In this document: positions 28,204 through 38,535 of the stretch, piece by piece
Layout: each line of letters opens with the position of its first letter
Position numbering within the stretch: position 1 is the first letter of the stretch
Assembly (NCBI GenBank): GCA_018334015.1
Contig: JAGXTI010000038.1
Span: 1 to 64,000 of the forward strand
Source: Silanimonas sp.
Lineage (GTDB): Bacteria; Pseudomonadota; Gammaproteobacteria; Xanthomonadales; Xanthomonadaceae
Direction: 5' to 3'
DNA length: 64,000 bases
Position numbers and translations under genes: made by a program
Notes under the pieces: generated by a model
Seen by the model: the letters and a program-made list of their open reading frames with translations, nothing else
Told to the model about the DNA's origin: nothing
Database searches by the model: none

Positions 28204-28680
28204 ATGCGCGAACTCATCCTGTTGCGCCACGCCCACGCCGAGCCGGCCATACCCGGTCAGGCCGACGCCGACCGCCCTTTGTCGATGCGCGGCCAGGCCG
28301 AGGCCGAGGCCGCGGCGCGCTGGCTCAAAGCCGAAGGCCTGCTGCCCGAGCGCGTGCTGTGCTCACCGGCACGCCGCACCCGCGAAACCCTGGCCCGTGC
28401 GCTGGAGGTGCTGGGCTACAGCGATGTGCGCTACGAGCCGCGCATCTACGATGCCCTGCCCGGCACCCTGATGACCGTGCTCGACGAGCATGTCGAGGTC
28501 GGACGGGTGCTGATGGTGGGCCACAACCCCGGCTTCGAACAGACCGTCGCGCTGCTGCACAGCGGCCAAAGCAGCGACTTCCGCGGTATGCCGACGGCCG
28601 GCATCGCTGTCCTGCGGCTGCCGCCGGAGGGCGCGCTGGAGCCCGGCATCGGCACCCTGACCCGGTTCTGGTGGCCCTGA
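28204..28680 (+). CDS. Histidine phosphatase family protein, SixA-like
   Basis: A 158-residue member of the histidine phosphatase superfamily. The catalytic RHG-type motif is LLRHAHAEP (His9), followed by RPLSMRGQAEAEAAARWL and the conserved Arg in SPARRTRETL. The second His is in LMVGHNPGFEQ. Length and pattern match SixA, which removes phosphate from histidine phosphotransfer domains. A different phosphosubstrate is possible. It directly follows the ParA-like gene. Confidence 0.85.
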   Translation: MRELILLRHAHAEPAIPGQADADRPLSMRGQAEAEAAARWLKAEGLLPERVLCSPARRTRETLARALEVLGYSDVRYEPRIYDALPGTLMTVLDEHVEVGRVLMVGHNPGFEQTVALLHSGQSSDFRGMPTAGIAVLRLPPEGALEPGIGTLTRFWWP

Positions 28681-28699
28681 ACCGACGGCCCCTGCGCGA

Positions 28700-28728
28700 T
28701 TGACGTCGTCACGGGCGCGGCCTAGGCT
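28700..28728 (+). promoter_or_regulatory. Sigma-70-type promoter for the ykvA-like gene
   Basis: TTGACG (28700-28705) and TAGGCT (28723-28728) are separated by 17 bases, the best -35/-10 pair I found in the window. Transcription would begin near 28735, about 32 bases before the ATG at 28767. Confidence 0.5.
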
Positions 28729-28766
28729 GCGACGATCCCGCTTTATCCTTCTCGCAATCCCCCACC

Positions 28767-29375
28767 ATGCCCCTGACGCTGACCCTCACCCTTTCCGAGC
28801 GCGATCTCGCGCACTTCGCCACCGCCATCGACAGCGCCCGCAGCGGCGTCGCCGGCAAGCCGCCCGCCGAGGTCGCCGCCGCTGCCGGTGCCCTGCTGGC
28901 CCGCGCCAAGGCCGCCGTGGTGCCGGATTTCGTCGCCGAGCGTCTGGGCCTCTTGGAAACCCTGGTGGCGATGATCGGTGATGCGGCCTGGTCGCTGCCG
29001 GCCGAAGACCTGGAGCGCGTCGTCGGTGCCTTGGCCTACTTCAGCGACCCGCGCGATCTGATCCCCGATCAGCTGCCGGTGCTGGGCTTTCTGGACGATG
29101 CCATCGCCATCGAGCTGGCGGCTCGTGAGTTGCACCACGAAATCGAGGCCTACGACGATTTCTGCGAGTTCCGCCAGCGCGAAGCGGCTCGCCGCGGTCT
29201 CGACCCGGCCCAGCTCGGCACCAACGACTGGCTCGAAGCCCGCCGTGGCGAGTTGCACGATCGCATGCATCAGCGCCGGCAGCGTGACGCGGGCGTCGGC
29301 TACGGGGCCAGCTCCGGTTACGGCCGCCGCAGCTACCTCGCCAACGTCTGGCGGCCGAGCACTTACCTGCGCTGA
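28767..29375 (+). CDS. YkvA-like DUF1232 protein
   Basis: A 202-residue protein with a DUF1232 core: ERVVGALAYFSDPRDLIPDQLPVLGFLDDAIAIELAARELHHEIEAYDDF, split here as YFSDPRDLIPD, PVLGFLDDA and ELHHEIEAYDDF (about residues 90-135). The DPxDLIPD...GxLDDA pattern defines the YkvA family, whose function is unknown. A helical N-terminal part (1-85) and an Arg/Tyr-rich C-terminus surround it. Unlike small membrane-bound family members, no clear membrane helix is present. The gene has its own candidate promoter. Confidence 0.8.
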   Translation: MPLTLTLTLSERDLAHFATAIDSARSGVAGKPPAEVAAAAGALLARAKAAVVPDFVAERLGLLETLVAMIGDAAWSLPAEDLERVVGALAYFSDPRDLIPDQLPVLGFLDDAIAIELAARELHHEIEAYDDFCEFRQREAARRGLDPAQLGTNDWLEARRGELHDRMHQRRQRDAGVGYGASSGYGRRSYLANVWRPSTYLR

Positions 29376-29406
29376 ACCTGATGCGGTTCTCAGCGAAGGG
29401 TGGCTG

Positions 29407-30159
29407 ATGCGCGGCCTGCGTCTGCTTTTTCGCCTTCCGCTCCTGATCCTGCATTTGCTGCTGGGGTTGCCGGCCACCCTGCTGATGCTCGCCCTGCCTT
29501 GGCCCGGTGCCGGTGCGCCCGGCGGCCATGGGCCGCGCGGCTGGGCGGTGCGGACCTGGTCGGCCGGTCTGCTGCGGATCTTCGGCCTGCGGGTACGCCG
29601 CTTCGGCACGCCCTTGCCCGGCGCGGTGCTGTTCGTCGCCAACCACGTCAGCTGGATCGACATCACCCTGATCCACAGCCAGATCTGGGTCGGTTTCGTC
29701 TCCAAGGCCGAAGTGGCGCGCTGGCCCCTGATCGGCTGGCTGGCCGACATCAGCGGCACCCTCTACCACCACCGCGGCAGCCCCGAGTCGCTGCACGGCG
29801 TGATGCAGCAGATGCTCGCCCGGCTGCGGGCTGGTCGACCGGTTGCGGTCTTCCCCGAGGGGCGGGCCAACAGCGGCGAGGCACTCGGCGTGTTCCACGC
29901 CCGCATTTTCCAGCCGGCCGTGCTGGCGGCCGCGCCGGTCCAGCCGGTGGCCCTGCGTTACGGCCACGGCGGCGAGGCCCAGGCCGTGGTCGCCTTCGCG
30001 CCGGGTGAGGGCTTCCTCGGCAATTTCCTGCGCTTGCTGGGCGAGCCGGGCCGGGTCGCCGAGGTGCATTTCCTCGAACCGGCGCAGGCTACCGAAGACG
30101 GCCGCCGCCGACTCGCCGAGGCCTGCCGCGAGCAGGTCGCCAGCGCCTTGGAGTGTTGA
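29407..30159 (+). CDS. 1-acyl-sn-glycerol-3-phosphate acyltransferase family protein
   Basis: A 250-residue PlsC-domain enzyme anchored by an N-terminal hydrophobic stretch (about residues 7-32). The acyltransferase motif HX4D is NHVSWID (His80, Asp85). Motif III is VAVFPEGRANSGE (about 144-156), and the segment GWLADISGTLYHHRGS is also typical. It should acylate lysophosphatidate or a related lysolipid at the inner membrane. Whether it is the main PlsC or one of several paralogues cannot be told. It lies 31 bases after the YkvA-like gene and 10 bases before the hydrolase gene. Confidence 0.88.
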   Translation: MRGLRLLFRLPLLILHLLLGLPATLLMLALPWPGAGAPGGHGPRGWAVRTWSAGLLRIFGLRVRRFGTPLPGAVLFVANHVSWIDITLIHSQIWVGFVSKAEVARWPLIGWLADISGTLYHHRGSPESLHGVMQQMLARLRAGRPVAVFPEGRANSGEALGVFHARIFQPAVLAAAPVQPVALRYGHGGEAQAVVAFAPGEGFLGNFLRLLGEPGRVAEVHFLEPAQATEDGRRRLAEACREQVASALEC

Positions 30160-30169
30160 GCGGCCGGCC

Positions 30170-31156
30170 ATGCTGACCGCCGCCGACTACCGCCCGCCGG
30201 TCTGGTTGCGCAACGGCCACCTGCAATCCCTGCTGGCCTCGCTGCCACCGCGCCGTTACGCCGGTGAACAGGCCTTGGCCGCGTTGCAGCCGCGGATCAG
30301 CGAATGGCGACTCGCGGCCGCCGGCGCCACCCTGCAGGCTTTCCACCTCGCCCCGGCCGCTGGTCCGCCGCGGGCCGCCGCCCTCTTGCTGCACGGCTGG
30401 GAGGGCAGCCACCGCTCCAGTTACCTGCGCCACACCGCCGCGGGCCTGCTGCGGCAGTCTTTCGCTGTGGTGCTGCTCAATTTCCGCGACCACGGCGACA
30501 CCCACCATCTCAACCCCGAGCCCTTTCACAGCGCCCGGCTCGACGAGGTGCTGGCCGCCGCCCTCGCCGTGCAGGCGAGGCTGCCGGGCTTGCCGCTCGG
30601 TCTTGCCGGTTTCTCGCTGGGCGGCAATTTCGCCTTGCGGCTGGCCCGGGCCGCACCGGCCGCCGGCTTGGCCTTGGCCCATGTCGCGGCGGTCTGTCCG
30701 GTGGTGCACGGCGCCAGCGGACTGCGTTCGCTGGAGACCGGCCTGCCGCTCTACCACTGGTACTTCATGCGCAAATGGCGGGCCTCGCTGCGGCGCAAGC
30801 GCGCGCTTTTTCCCGAGCGCCACCGCTTCGATGCGGCGGTGCTGCGCCACGACATGCGTGCCCTGACCGCTGAGCTGGTGCGCCGCTACACCGATTTCCC
30901 GGACCTCGACGCCTACTTCGAGGCCTACGCCATCGCCGGCGACCGCCTTGCGGGGCTCACCGTGCCGGCATCCATCCTGATGGCCGCCGACGATCCGGTG
31001 ATCCCGCTGGACGACTTCGCCGGCCTGCAACTGCCACCCAGCGCACGTTTGGAGATCAGCCCCTGGGGTGGCCATTGCGGCTTCCTGCTGGAAGGCGGCC
31101 GCCAGGGGTTTGCCGAACGCTGGATCGCCGACCGCTTCGCCGCCGCGCTTCAGTAG
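30170..31156 (+). CDS. YheT-like alpha/beta hydrolase
   Basis: A 328-residue alpha/beta hydrolase of the YheT/ABHD1-3 type. The start region YRPPVWLRNGHLQSLLASL is characteristic. The oxyanion segment is LLLHGWEGSH, the nucleophile elbow GFSLGGN, and the acid/His region ADDPVIPLDDF...SPWGGHCGFL. Family members are thought to act on lipids or esters; the substrate here is not known. The adjacency to a lysolipid acyltransferase suggests a lipid role (inference). Its last 7 bases overlap the uppP gene on the other strand. Confidence 0.87.
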   Translation: MLTAADYRPPVWLRNGHLQSLLASLPPRRYAGEQALAALQPRISEWRLAAAGATLQAFHLAPAAGPPRAAALLLHGWEGSHRSSYLRHTAAGLLRQSFAVVLLNFRDHGDTHHLNPEPFHSARLDEVLAAALAVQARLPGLPLGLAGFSLGGNFALRLARAAPAAGLALAHVAAVCPVVHGASGLRSLETGLPLYHWYFMRKWRASLRRKRALFPERHRFDAAVLRHDMRALTAELVRRYTDFPDLDAYFEAYAIAGDRLAGLTVPASILMAADDPVIPLDDFAGLQLPPSARLEISPWGGHCGFLLEGGRQGFAERWIADRFAAALQ

Positions 31157-31938
31157 GGCAGAAACAGCAGCAGCCCGGCACCGAGCACGATCCGGTACCA
31201 GGCGAAGGGCGCGAAGCTGTGGCGCTTGATCCAGTCCATCAGCCAGCGCACCACCGCGAAACCGGTGATCGCCGCCGCCACGAAGGCCACCGCCAGCCCG
31301 TCCCAGTCCTCGCGTGGCGCGGCCGGATCGGCCAGGTATTCGAGCACCGCGAAGGCACCGGCCGCGAACATGGTGGGGATGCCGACCAGGAAGGCGAACT
31401 CGGCCGCCGCCGGTCGCGCCAGGGCGCCGGCCAGCATGGCCGCGAAGATCGCCGCCGCCGAACGCGAGGTGCCCGGGAACACGCCGGCCAACACCTGCGC
31501 CAGCCCGACCCAGACCGCCACGTTCCAGCCGATCGTGGCGCGGGTGGGGCGGGCGGCGAGGAAGCGCTCGATGCCGAGCATCAGCACCCCGCCCACGATC
31601 AGGGCGATCGCCACCGGGGCCACGGTTTCCGGCAATTCCCAGCCGAGCAGGCGCACCGGCAGGCCGACCAGCGCGGTGATGGCGAAGGCGAGGCCCAGTT
31701 TCAGCAGGTAATCGACCGATTCCGTTTGCCGCCAGCCCAGCGCCAGAGCGGCCAGCCGCTCACGGAACACCAGCACCACGGCAAGGATGGCGCCGCATTG
31801 GATGACGATGTTGAACAGGTCGGACTTCGGCCCGAGCCAGTGCTGGGCGATCAGCAGATGGCCGGTCGAGGAGATCGGCAGGAACTCGGTCAGGCCTTCG
31901 ATGACGCCGAGCAGCAGGGCGATGAGCAGGTCGTTCAA
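31150..31938 (-). CDS. uppP: Undecaprenyl-diphosphate phosphatase
   Basis: A polytopic inner-membrane enzyme of about 262 residues that recycles undecaprenyl diphosphate for peptidoglycan and other glycans. It carries both BacA/UppP signatures: GVIEGLTEFLPISSTGH near the N-terminus, and GVFPGTSRSAA. The start is uncertain. The TTG at 31938 gives LNDLLIALLLGVIEG and a normal family length. An ATG at 32037 would add 33 residues with no family match and would extend into the glnA control region. The 3' end overlaps the YheT-like gene tail-to-tail. Confidence 0.93.
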   Translation of the reverse strand: MNDLLIALLLGVIEGLTEFLPISSTGHLLIAQHWLGPKSDLFNIVIQCGAILAVVLVFRERLAALALGWRQTESVDYLLKLGLAFAITALVGLPVRLLGWELPETVAPVAIALIVGGVLMLGIERFLAARPTRATIGWNVAVWVGLAQVLAGVFPGTSRSAAAIFAAMLAGALARPAAAEFAFLVGIPTMFAAGAFAVLEYLADPAAPREDWDGLAVAFVAAAITGFAVVRWLMDWIKRHSFAPFAWYRIVLGAGLLLFLPY

Positions 31939-32032
31939 GCGGGGTCGGAACGGCGAGGGATGGTGCAGTGTACGCGGGCCCACGGGGAGTCTGGAAATGC
32001 CCTGCACGGATGCAAATAACGCACCGTGATGA

Positions 32033-32049
32033 AGCATGGGGCGCGTGCT
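32033..32049 (+). promoter_or_regulatory. Possible NtrC binding site upstream of glnA
   Basis: AGCATGGGGCGCGTGCT is an imperfect dyad with the outer spacing of NtrC sites (consensus GCACC-N5-GGTGC). The outer GCA and TGC match, while the inner bases do not fully match. It lies about 50 bases before the -24 element. NtrB and NtrC are encoded downstream, which makes such a site expected, but this one is only a candidate. Confidence 0.25.
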
Positions 32050-32098
32050 GAAGCGGCCAAGATCTTGATTTTCTTAGGTGCACGGTCGCCGAGCGGCT

Positions 32099-32114
32099 TG
32101 GCACGAGGCTTGCT
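32099..32114 (+). promoter_or_regulatory. Sigma-54 promoter of glnA
   Basis: TGGCACGAGGCTTGCT is a full match to the RpoN -24/-12 consensus (TGGCACG-N4-TTGCT), with GG and GC ten bases apart. Transcription should begin near 32125, about 29 bases before the glnA ATG. Such promoters need an enhancer-binding activator, and NtrC encoded at 36111 is the obvious candidate. Confidence 0.88.
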
Positions 32115-32153
32115 CTGATAAACCCCGAACCCACCCCTGCCCGGAACCCCCCC

Positions 32154-33563
32154 ATGAGCCTCGAATCGATCCAGAAGCTGATCAAGGACCACGCCATCGA
32201 GTTCGTCGACCTGCGTTTCGTCGACCTGCGCGGCGTGCAGCACCACGTCACCTTCCCGGTGAACATCATTGAGCCGGCGCTGTTCGAGGACGGCAAGATG
32301 TTCGACGGCAGCTCCATCTCGGGCTGGAAGGGCATCAACGAGAGCGACATGGTGCTGCTGCCGGACGCCGGTACCGCCTTTGTCGATCCTTTCTTCGCCG
32401 ACCCGACCCTGGTGCTGATCTGCGACGTGCTCGACCCCTCGACCATGCAGGGCTATTCGCGCTGCCCGCGCGGCGTCGCCAAGCGCGCCGAGGCCTTCCT
32501 CAAGGCCAGCGGCATCGCCGACCAGGCCTTCTTCGGCCCGGAGCCGGAGTTCTTCATCTTCGACGGCGTGCGCTTCGCCAACGAGATGGGCAAGGTCGGC
32601 TACGAGATCTTCTCCGACGAGGCCGCCTGGGCCACCAACCAGAAGCAGGACGGCAACAACCACGGCTATCGCCCGACGGTGAAGGGCGGTTACTTCCCGC
32701 TGCCGCCGACCGACGCGCTGCACGACCTGCGCGCCGAGATGTGCAAGGTGCTGGCCAGCGTCGGCCAGGAAGTGGAGGTGCACCACCACGAGGTGGCAAA
32801 CGCCGGCCAGTGCGAGATCGGCGTCAAGTTCAACTCGCTGGTGAAGAAGGCCGACGAGCTCACCACGCTCAAGCACATCGTCAAGAACGTGGCGCACCGC
32901 AACGGCAAGACGGCGACCTTCATGCCGAAACCCATCGTTGGCGACAACGGCTCCGGCATGCACGTGCACCAGTCGCTCAGCAAGGGCGGCATCAACCTGT
33001 TCACCGGTGACGGCTACGGCGGCCTCTCGCAGATCGCACTCTGGTACATCGGCGGCATCTTCAAGCACGCCCGTGCGATCAATGCCTTCACCAACTCGAC
33101 CACCAACAGCTACAAGCGCCTGGTGCCGGGCTTCGAAGCCCCGGTGATGCTGGCTTACTCGGCCCGCAACCGCTCGGCCAGCTGCCGCATCCCCTTCGTC
33201 AGCAACCCGAAGGCGCGGCGTATCGAGATCCGCTTCCCCGACCCGATGCAGTCGGGGTATCTCACCTTCGCCGCATTGATGATGGCCGGCCTCGATGGCA
33301 TCAAGAACCAGATCGATCCGGGTGCCGCCAGCGACAAGGACCTCTACGACCTGCCGCCGGAAGAAGAGAAGATCATCCCGAAGGTCTGCCACTCGCTCGA
33401 CATGGCGCTCGAGGCGCTGGACAAGGATCGCGAGTTCCTCAAGGCCGGTGGCGTGTTCTCCGACGACTTCATCGACGGCTACATCGAACTCAAGATGCAG
33501 GAAGTGACCAAGTTCCGCGCCGCCACCCATCCGCTCGAGTACGCTATGTACTACGGCATCTGA
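32154..33563 (+). CDS. glnA: Type I glutamine synthetase
   Basis: A 469-residue dodecameric glutamine synthetase that makes glutamine from glutamate, ammonia and ATP. Blocks include [17 protein letters not shown], the metal ligands in [22 protein letters not shown], the ATP region [10 protein letters not shown], and NRSASCRIP. The adenylylation tyrosine is present in [10 protein letters not shown], so GlnE-type covalent control is expected. This is the GSI-beta form. Transcription is probably from the sigma-54 promoter just upstream. The next gene starts 47 bases later on the same strand. Confidence 0.98.
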   Translation: MSLESIQKLIKDHAIEFVDLRFVDLRGVQHHVTFPVNIIEPALFEDGKMFDGSSISGWKGINESDMVLLPDAGTAFVDPFFADPTLVLICDVLDPSTMQGYSRCPRGVAKRAEAFLKASGIADQAFFGPEPEFFIFDGVRFANEMGKVGYEIFSDEAAWATNQKQDGNNHGYRPTVKGGYFPLPPTDALHDLRAEMCKVLASVGQEVEVHHHEVANAGQCEIGVKFNSLVKKADELTTLKHIVKNVAHRNGKTATFMPKPIVGDNGSGMHVHQSLSKGGINLFTGDGYGGLSQIALWYIGGIFKHARAINAFTNSTTNSYKRLVPGFEAPVMLAYSARNRSASCRIPFVSNPKARRIEIRFPDPMQSGYLTFAALMMAGLDGIKNQIDPGAASDKDLYDLPPEEEKIIPKVCHSLDMALEALDKDREFLKAGGVFSDDFIDGYIELKMQEVTKFRAATHPLEYAMYYGI

Positions 33564-33610
33564 TTCATCCGCCACGCCGGATCGAACGTCCCCCGAACAA
33601 GGAAGACCGC

Positions 33611-34867
33611 ATGTCGACCGTCTGGCGCTGGTTGTCCCGTCTGCTGCTCATGCTGCTGTTCGTCGTCGCGGCGATCGCCGCGATCTGGGGCTACGGCCGC
33701 CTGACCTCACCCACCGCCGCCCAGCAGGCGGCGCTTGACCTGATGCAGCTGCCGCCCCCGCCCGACGGCGACAACGGCTGGGCGATCCTGATGGCGCTTC
33801 CCGAAGCGCCAGCGGCCGCGCTGCCGTCGGCGGTCGACTGCGGCGATGGCATGGACTGCATCGCGCACATCGAAACGGCGCTCGAGGCCAATGCGGCGAC
33901 GCTGGAGGCGTGGCGGCCTCGCCTCGAAGCCGCCACCCGCGCGCTGCGTGCGCCGGCGTTCCGCAGCCCCGAGGACTTAGGGCCTTTCGACGCGCTACCG
34001 CCGTTCCAGCCGCTGTTGCGGCTCGACGGCCTGCGGGCGCTCGACTTCCTCCGCGGCGACCCCGCCGCAGCGCTGGACGCCGCCTGTCGCGATGCGCAGG
34101 GCGCCATCGTTCGCGTTGTTCGGCCGGGAACGCTGATCGAAGCGATCATCGGCGTCGCCGTGTTCCGCCAGCATGCAACCTTGATCGCCGACATGCGTCG
34201 CCGTGCGCCGATGGATGCGCTGCCGGCGAGTTGCACCGCGCTTGGCGAAGCCCCCGATGCCGCGGCGGAAGGAACGCTGTGCGCCGCGATGCGCGGCGAG
34301 TTCCAATGGCTGAGCCAGCAGCTGCCTGCGATCCTTGACCCGCTCCCCACTGGCTACGGCCCGCAGAGGATGGCGCCGCTGCTGCACGATATCGATTGGC
34401 TTCTGGCCCATACGGCGGAGCGCTACGCGACAGCCTGCGGCCCCGAGGCCGAAGCGATGGCGCGCAAGGATCGAGCGGTCGTTTACGAGCACATCGATCT
34501 GCGGTGGGTTGACCGTGTCGCCTTCCCGGTGTCGGTTAATCTCAACGAGATCGCCGTGCCCGCTCTCTTTGACTATACCGAGCGCCAGCTCGACTTCGTT
34601 GCCCAGCGTCGCCTGCTCGCCGCGCTGCTGCAGATGGACACGATGGCTCCCACGCTCTCGAACGCCGAGCGTTTCGCAGCGCTGCCGGCCGCGCTGCGCG
34701 ACGGGCCGCGGCCTTTGCAACTTGCCGAGGATGGCAACAGCCTGTCGGTGCCTCTGCGTTCACCCCGCAGCCAAGAGCAACCGGCCGAGGCGCGGCTTCC
34801 GCTGCCCCAGCGTCCGGCGGCTGGGTCCGAGGCAAAGGCGGGCGGTCCCACGGTCGGTCTCGATTAG
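33611..34867 (+). CDS. Membrane-anchored protein of unknown function between glnA and ntrB
   Basis: A 418-residue protein I do not recognise. One N-terminal membrane segment (about residues 8-28, LSRLLLMLLFVVAAIAAIW) anchors a probable periplasmic domain beginning after YGRLTSPTAAQQAAL. The phrase PPPDGDNGWAILMALPE and four or more cysteines (DCGDGMDC and others) suggest a folded, perhaps disulfide-bonded domain. The C-terminal 50 residues are Pro/Gln-rich and likely disordered. A strong AAGGAAGA ribosome site precedes the ATG. Codon choice is less GC-biased than neighbours (for example a TTA Leu codon at about 33977). Its position suggests cotranscription with glnA, but no role in nitrogen control can be claimed. 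Confidence 0.7.
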   Translation: MSTVWRWLSRLLLMLLFVVAAIAAIWGYGRLTSPTAAQQAALDLMQLPPPPDGDNGWAILMALPEAPAAALPSAVDCGDGMDCIAHIETALEANAATLEAWRPRLEAATRALRAPAFRSPEDLGPFDALPPFQPLLRLDGLRALDFLRGDPAAALDAACRDAQGAIVRVVRPGTLIEAIIGVAVFRQHATLIADMRRRAPMDALPASCTALGEAPDAAAEGTLCAAMRGEFQWLSQQLPAILDPLPTGYGPQRMAPLLHDIDWLLAHTAERYATACGPEAEAMARKDRAVVYEHIDLRWVDRVAFPVSVNLNEIAVPALFDYTERQLDFVAQRRLLAALLQMDTMAPTLSNAERFAALPAALRDGPRPLQLAEDGNSLSVPLRSPRSQEQPAEARLPLPQRPAAGSEAKAGGPTVGLD

Positions 34868-35028
34868 ACCGCACACGACAAGCCCTCTTCGCTGACAGTT
34901 CGATGCCCGAAGCACGAATCGTCACGCAGTGAGGGAACACAGCACAGCTCGACGACCAGCCTGCGCTTGTGGCGATAGCGAAGCAGCCGGGCCGCTTTGG
35001 CGTTTGGCGAATTGCTCCAATCGGGTGC

Positions 35029-35034
35029 GATAAT
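35029..35034 (+). promoter_or_regulatory. Probable -10 element for ntrB
   Basis: GATAAT in GTGCGATAATCCCC ends 6 bases before the ntrB ATG at 35041, predicting a leaderless transcript. TTGGCG at 35004-35009 is a possible -35 but with a long 19-base spacer. No ribosome site lies before the ATG. Confidence 0.4.
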
Positions 35035-35040
35035 CCCCTC

Positions 35041-36110
35041 ATGCCTGCCGACCTCGCTGCCTTCGAGCGCCTCGCCACGCCGTTGTGCTGGTTGGATGCG
35101 AGCGGCCGGATCCGCGCGCTCAATCCGGCGTTCGCCAGTTGGCTGGGCGTGAGCGCACGGCGTTTGGGGGGCCTGGGTTTCGATGCACTGGACGGCGGGG
35201 CGCGCGTCATCGCCGCACTGCCGCGGGTGCCGGTCGATGGCCAGCCGCTGCGTCTGCAGCGTGTCGGCCTCGGCTTCGGCGGCCTGCCGGCGCGCTTCGC
35301 CGACGTCTGGTGCCTGCGCGAAGGTGAGGGATGGCGGCTTGAGCTGCACCCGGTCGAGGAGTTCCCCGGCGAAGACCCGGTCAGCGCGCTGCCGCAGGCC
35401 TTGAGCGCCTCGCTGCGCGGCCTCGCGCACGAGTTGCGCAATCCGCTGGCCGGGCTGAAGGGTGCCGCACAGTTGCTCTCGCGCCGCACCAGCGATGCCG
35501 ACAGCCGCGAACTCGTTGGCTTGATCGCCGGCGAGGTCGAGCGCCTGAACGGTCTGGTCAACCGCATCCTGCACCCGGCCGCGCCGCGGCCCTTCGAGCC
35601 GACCAACATCCACGCCGTGCTGGAGCGCGTGCGCCAGCTCGCCGAGGCCGAGGCCGGCTGGTCGGTGAAGCTGATCCGCGACTACGACCCCAGCCTGCCC
35701 AATCTGGCCGGCGATGCCGACCGGCTCACCCAAGCAGTCTGGAACCTCGTGCGTAACGCGCTGGAAAGCGGTGCCGGCACGGTGGGCCTGCGCACCCGCG
35801 CCGAGCATCAGGTGCTGATCGGCGACCGCAGCCATCGCCTCGCCGTGCGCGTGGAGGTGAGCGACGACGGCCGCGGCGTGCCGGAGGACCTGATCGAGCG
35901 CCTGTTCCTGCCGCTGGTCTCGGGCCGCGCGGACGGTACCGGCCTTGGCCTGCCGCTGGCGCAGCAGATCGCCCGCGAGCACGGCGGTTCGCTGGCCTAC
36001 CGCTCGCGTCCGGGCCACACCGTGTTCACCGTGCTGCTGCCCGTGCCGGAGTCCGAGGACGATGCCGCAGCACCGCCCGCTCTCGCCACTGGGCCGGGCG
36101 GAGCGCTGCC

Positions 36111-36114
<4 letters not shown>
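35041..36114 (+). CDS. ntrB: Nitrogen regulation sensor kinase NtrB
   Basis: A 357-residue cytoplasmic histidine kinase, also called GlnL. An N-terminal PAS-like domain (about residues 8-100) precedes the phosphoacceptor H-box GLAHELRNPLAGLKGAAQLL with His130. The ATP-binding domain has the N box LTQAVWNLVRNALESG, then VSDDGRGVPEDLIERLF and TGLGLPLAQQIAREHGG. NtrB phosphorylates NtrC under nitrogen limitation and is turned into a phosphatase by PII. PII itself is not encoded here. The ATG at 35041 is used because upstream codons overlap the -10. The stop overlaps ntrC (ATGA). Confidence 0.95.
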
Positions 36115-37585
<1,471 letters not shown>

Positions 37586-37589
<4 letters not shown>

Positions 37590-38476
37590 TCGCTGCGCAG
37601 GATGGCGCGCGCGTCGCGACCGACCGGGCAGTGGTCGAAGGTCACCTCGATGCCGTGACTGCCGAGCACGGCGGCGATCTGCCGCTGTCGGGCGCCGAAG
37701 CGTTCGAACAACCACTCCAGCCGATCGGCATCGCCACCCTCGAGGGCAAAGCCGCCCAAGGCCCAGGCGTCAGCATCAAGCAGGGCGACCCGGGCTCGAC
37801 CACCGACATAGCGCACCAGCGGTTCGGGTGGTGCGTCCAACCATGCCTCATCGGTATCACCGAACAGCGCGCTCTCGATCATCGGCCACAGCGCACCGAT
37901 GCCGGCGTGCTGGTACTGCATCGCCATCATCGCCATCAGATCGTGCAGGGTGAGGTAGCGCATGTGCTCGATACGCAGGCCGAAGGCCGATTGCGTGGCC
38001 AGCGCGGTGCCGGCCCCGGCCATGCCGGCATCGAGCAGGCGGGCTTCGAGTTCGGTGCCCACCGTTGCCACTTGGGCGGCCGGACCGCGCAGCAGAAACG
38101 GCAGCACCCGCAAGGGGCCACCCCGCAGACCGGGATCGGGCCGCAGCCGTGGTGGCGGGCCGTCGCTGGCGGCACCGAAGGCCAGCACCCGGCCGCCCGC
38201 CAGGCCCGGCGCGCGGGCGGCGAGCGCATCGAGTTCGGCATGCAGCGGAAAATTCGGCCGCAGCAGTTCGGCCGGATCGTAGAGCACCGTCGCCAGCACC
38301 AGGTCGAGGTCGCCGCTGGCCGGCACGATGCAGGCGAGATCGGCCGCCAGTGCCGCCGCCCATTCACCGGCCTCGGCCTGCGGCAGGGCCTCGCGGCCAA
38401 CCGCCGTGCCGGGAGCGCATTCGATGGCGATGGCGCCGAGGGTGGTCAGCCCTTCGGAGGGCGGGGAGGGCGGCAT
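37586..38476 (-). CDS. Conserved protein of unknown function
   Basis: A 296-residue, probably cytoplasmic protein that I do not recognise by name. It has a Gly/Ala/Leu-rich N-terminal half (GDLDLVLATVLYDPAELLRPNFPLHAEL, given in parts: DLDLVLATVLYDPAELL and NFPLHAEL) and a central Met-rich helix (HMRYLTLHDLMAMMAMQYQH). The C-terminus contains GIEVTFDHCPVGRDARAIL. There is no signal peptide and no membrane helix of full length. The start at ATG 38476 is the first in frame. It ends in a CTAG shared with the ntrC stop, so the two genes converge with no intergenic DNA. It is divergent from the methyltransferase gene. Confidence 0.65.
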
Positions 38477-38535
38477 GGCTTGGGCCTCGGACGCGAGAGG
38501 TCTATCCTAGCGCGCCCAACACTCGCACCGGCCCG

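Noticed and set aside
31939-32037. ATG start for uppP at 32037
   Set aside because: It would add 33 residues with no match to the family and would extend into the glnA control region; TTG 31938 gives normal length.
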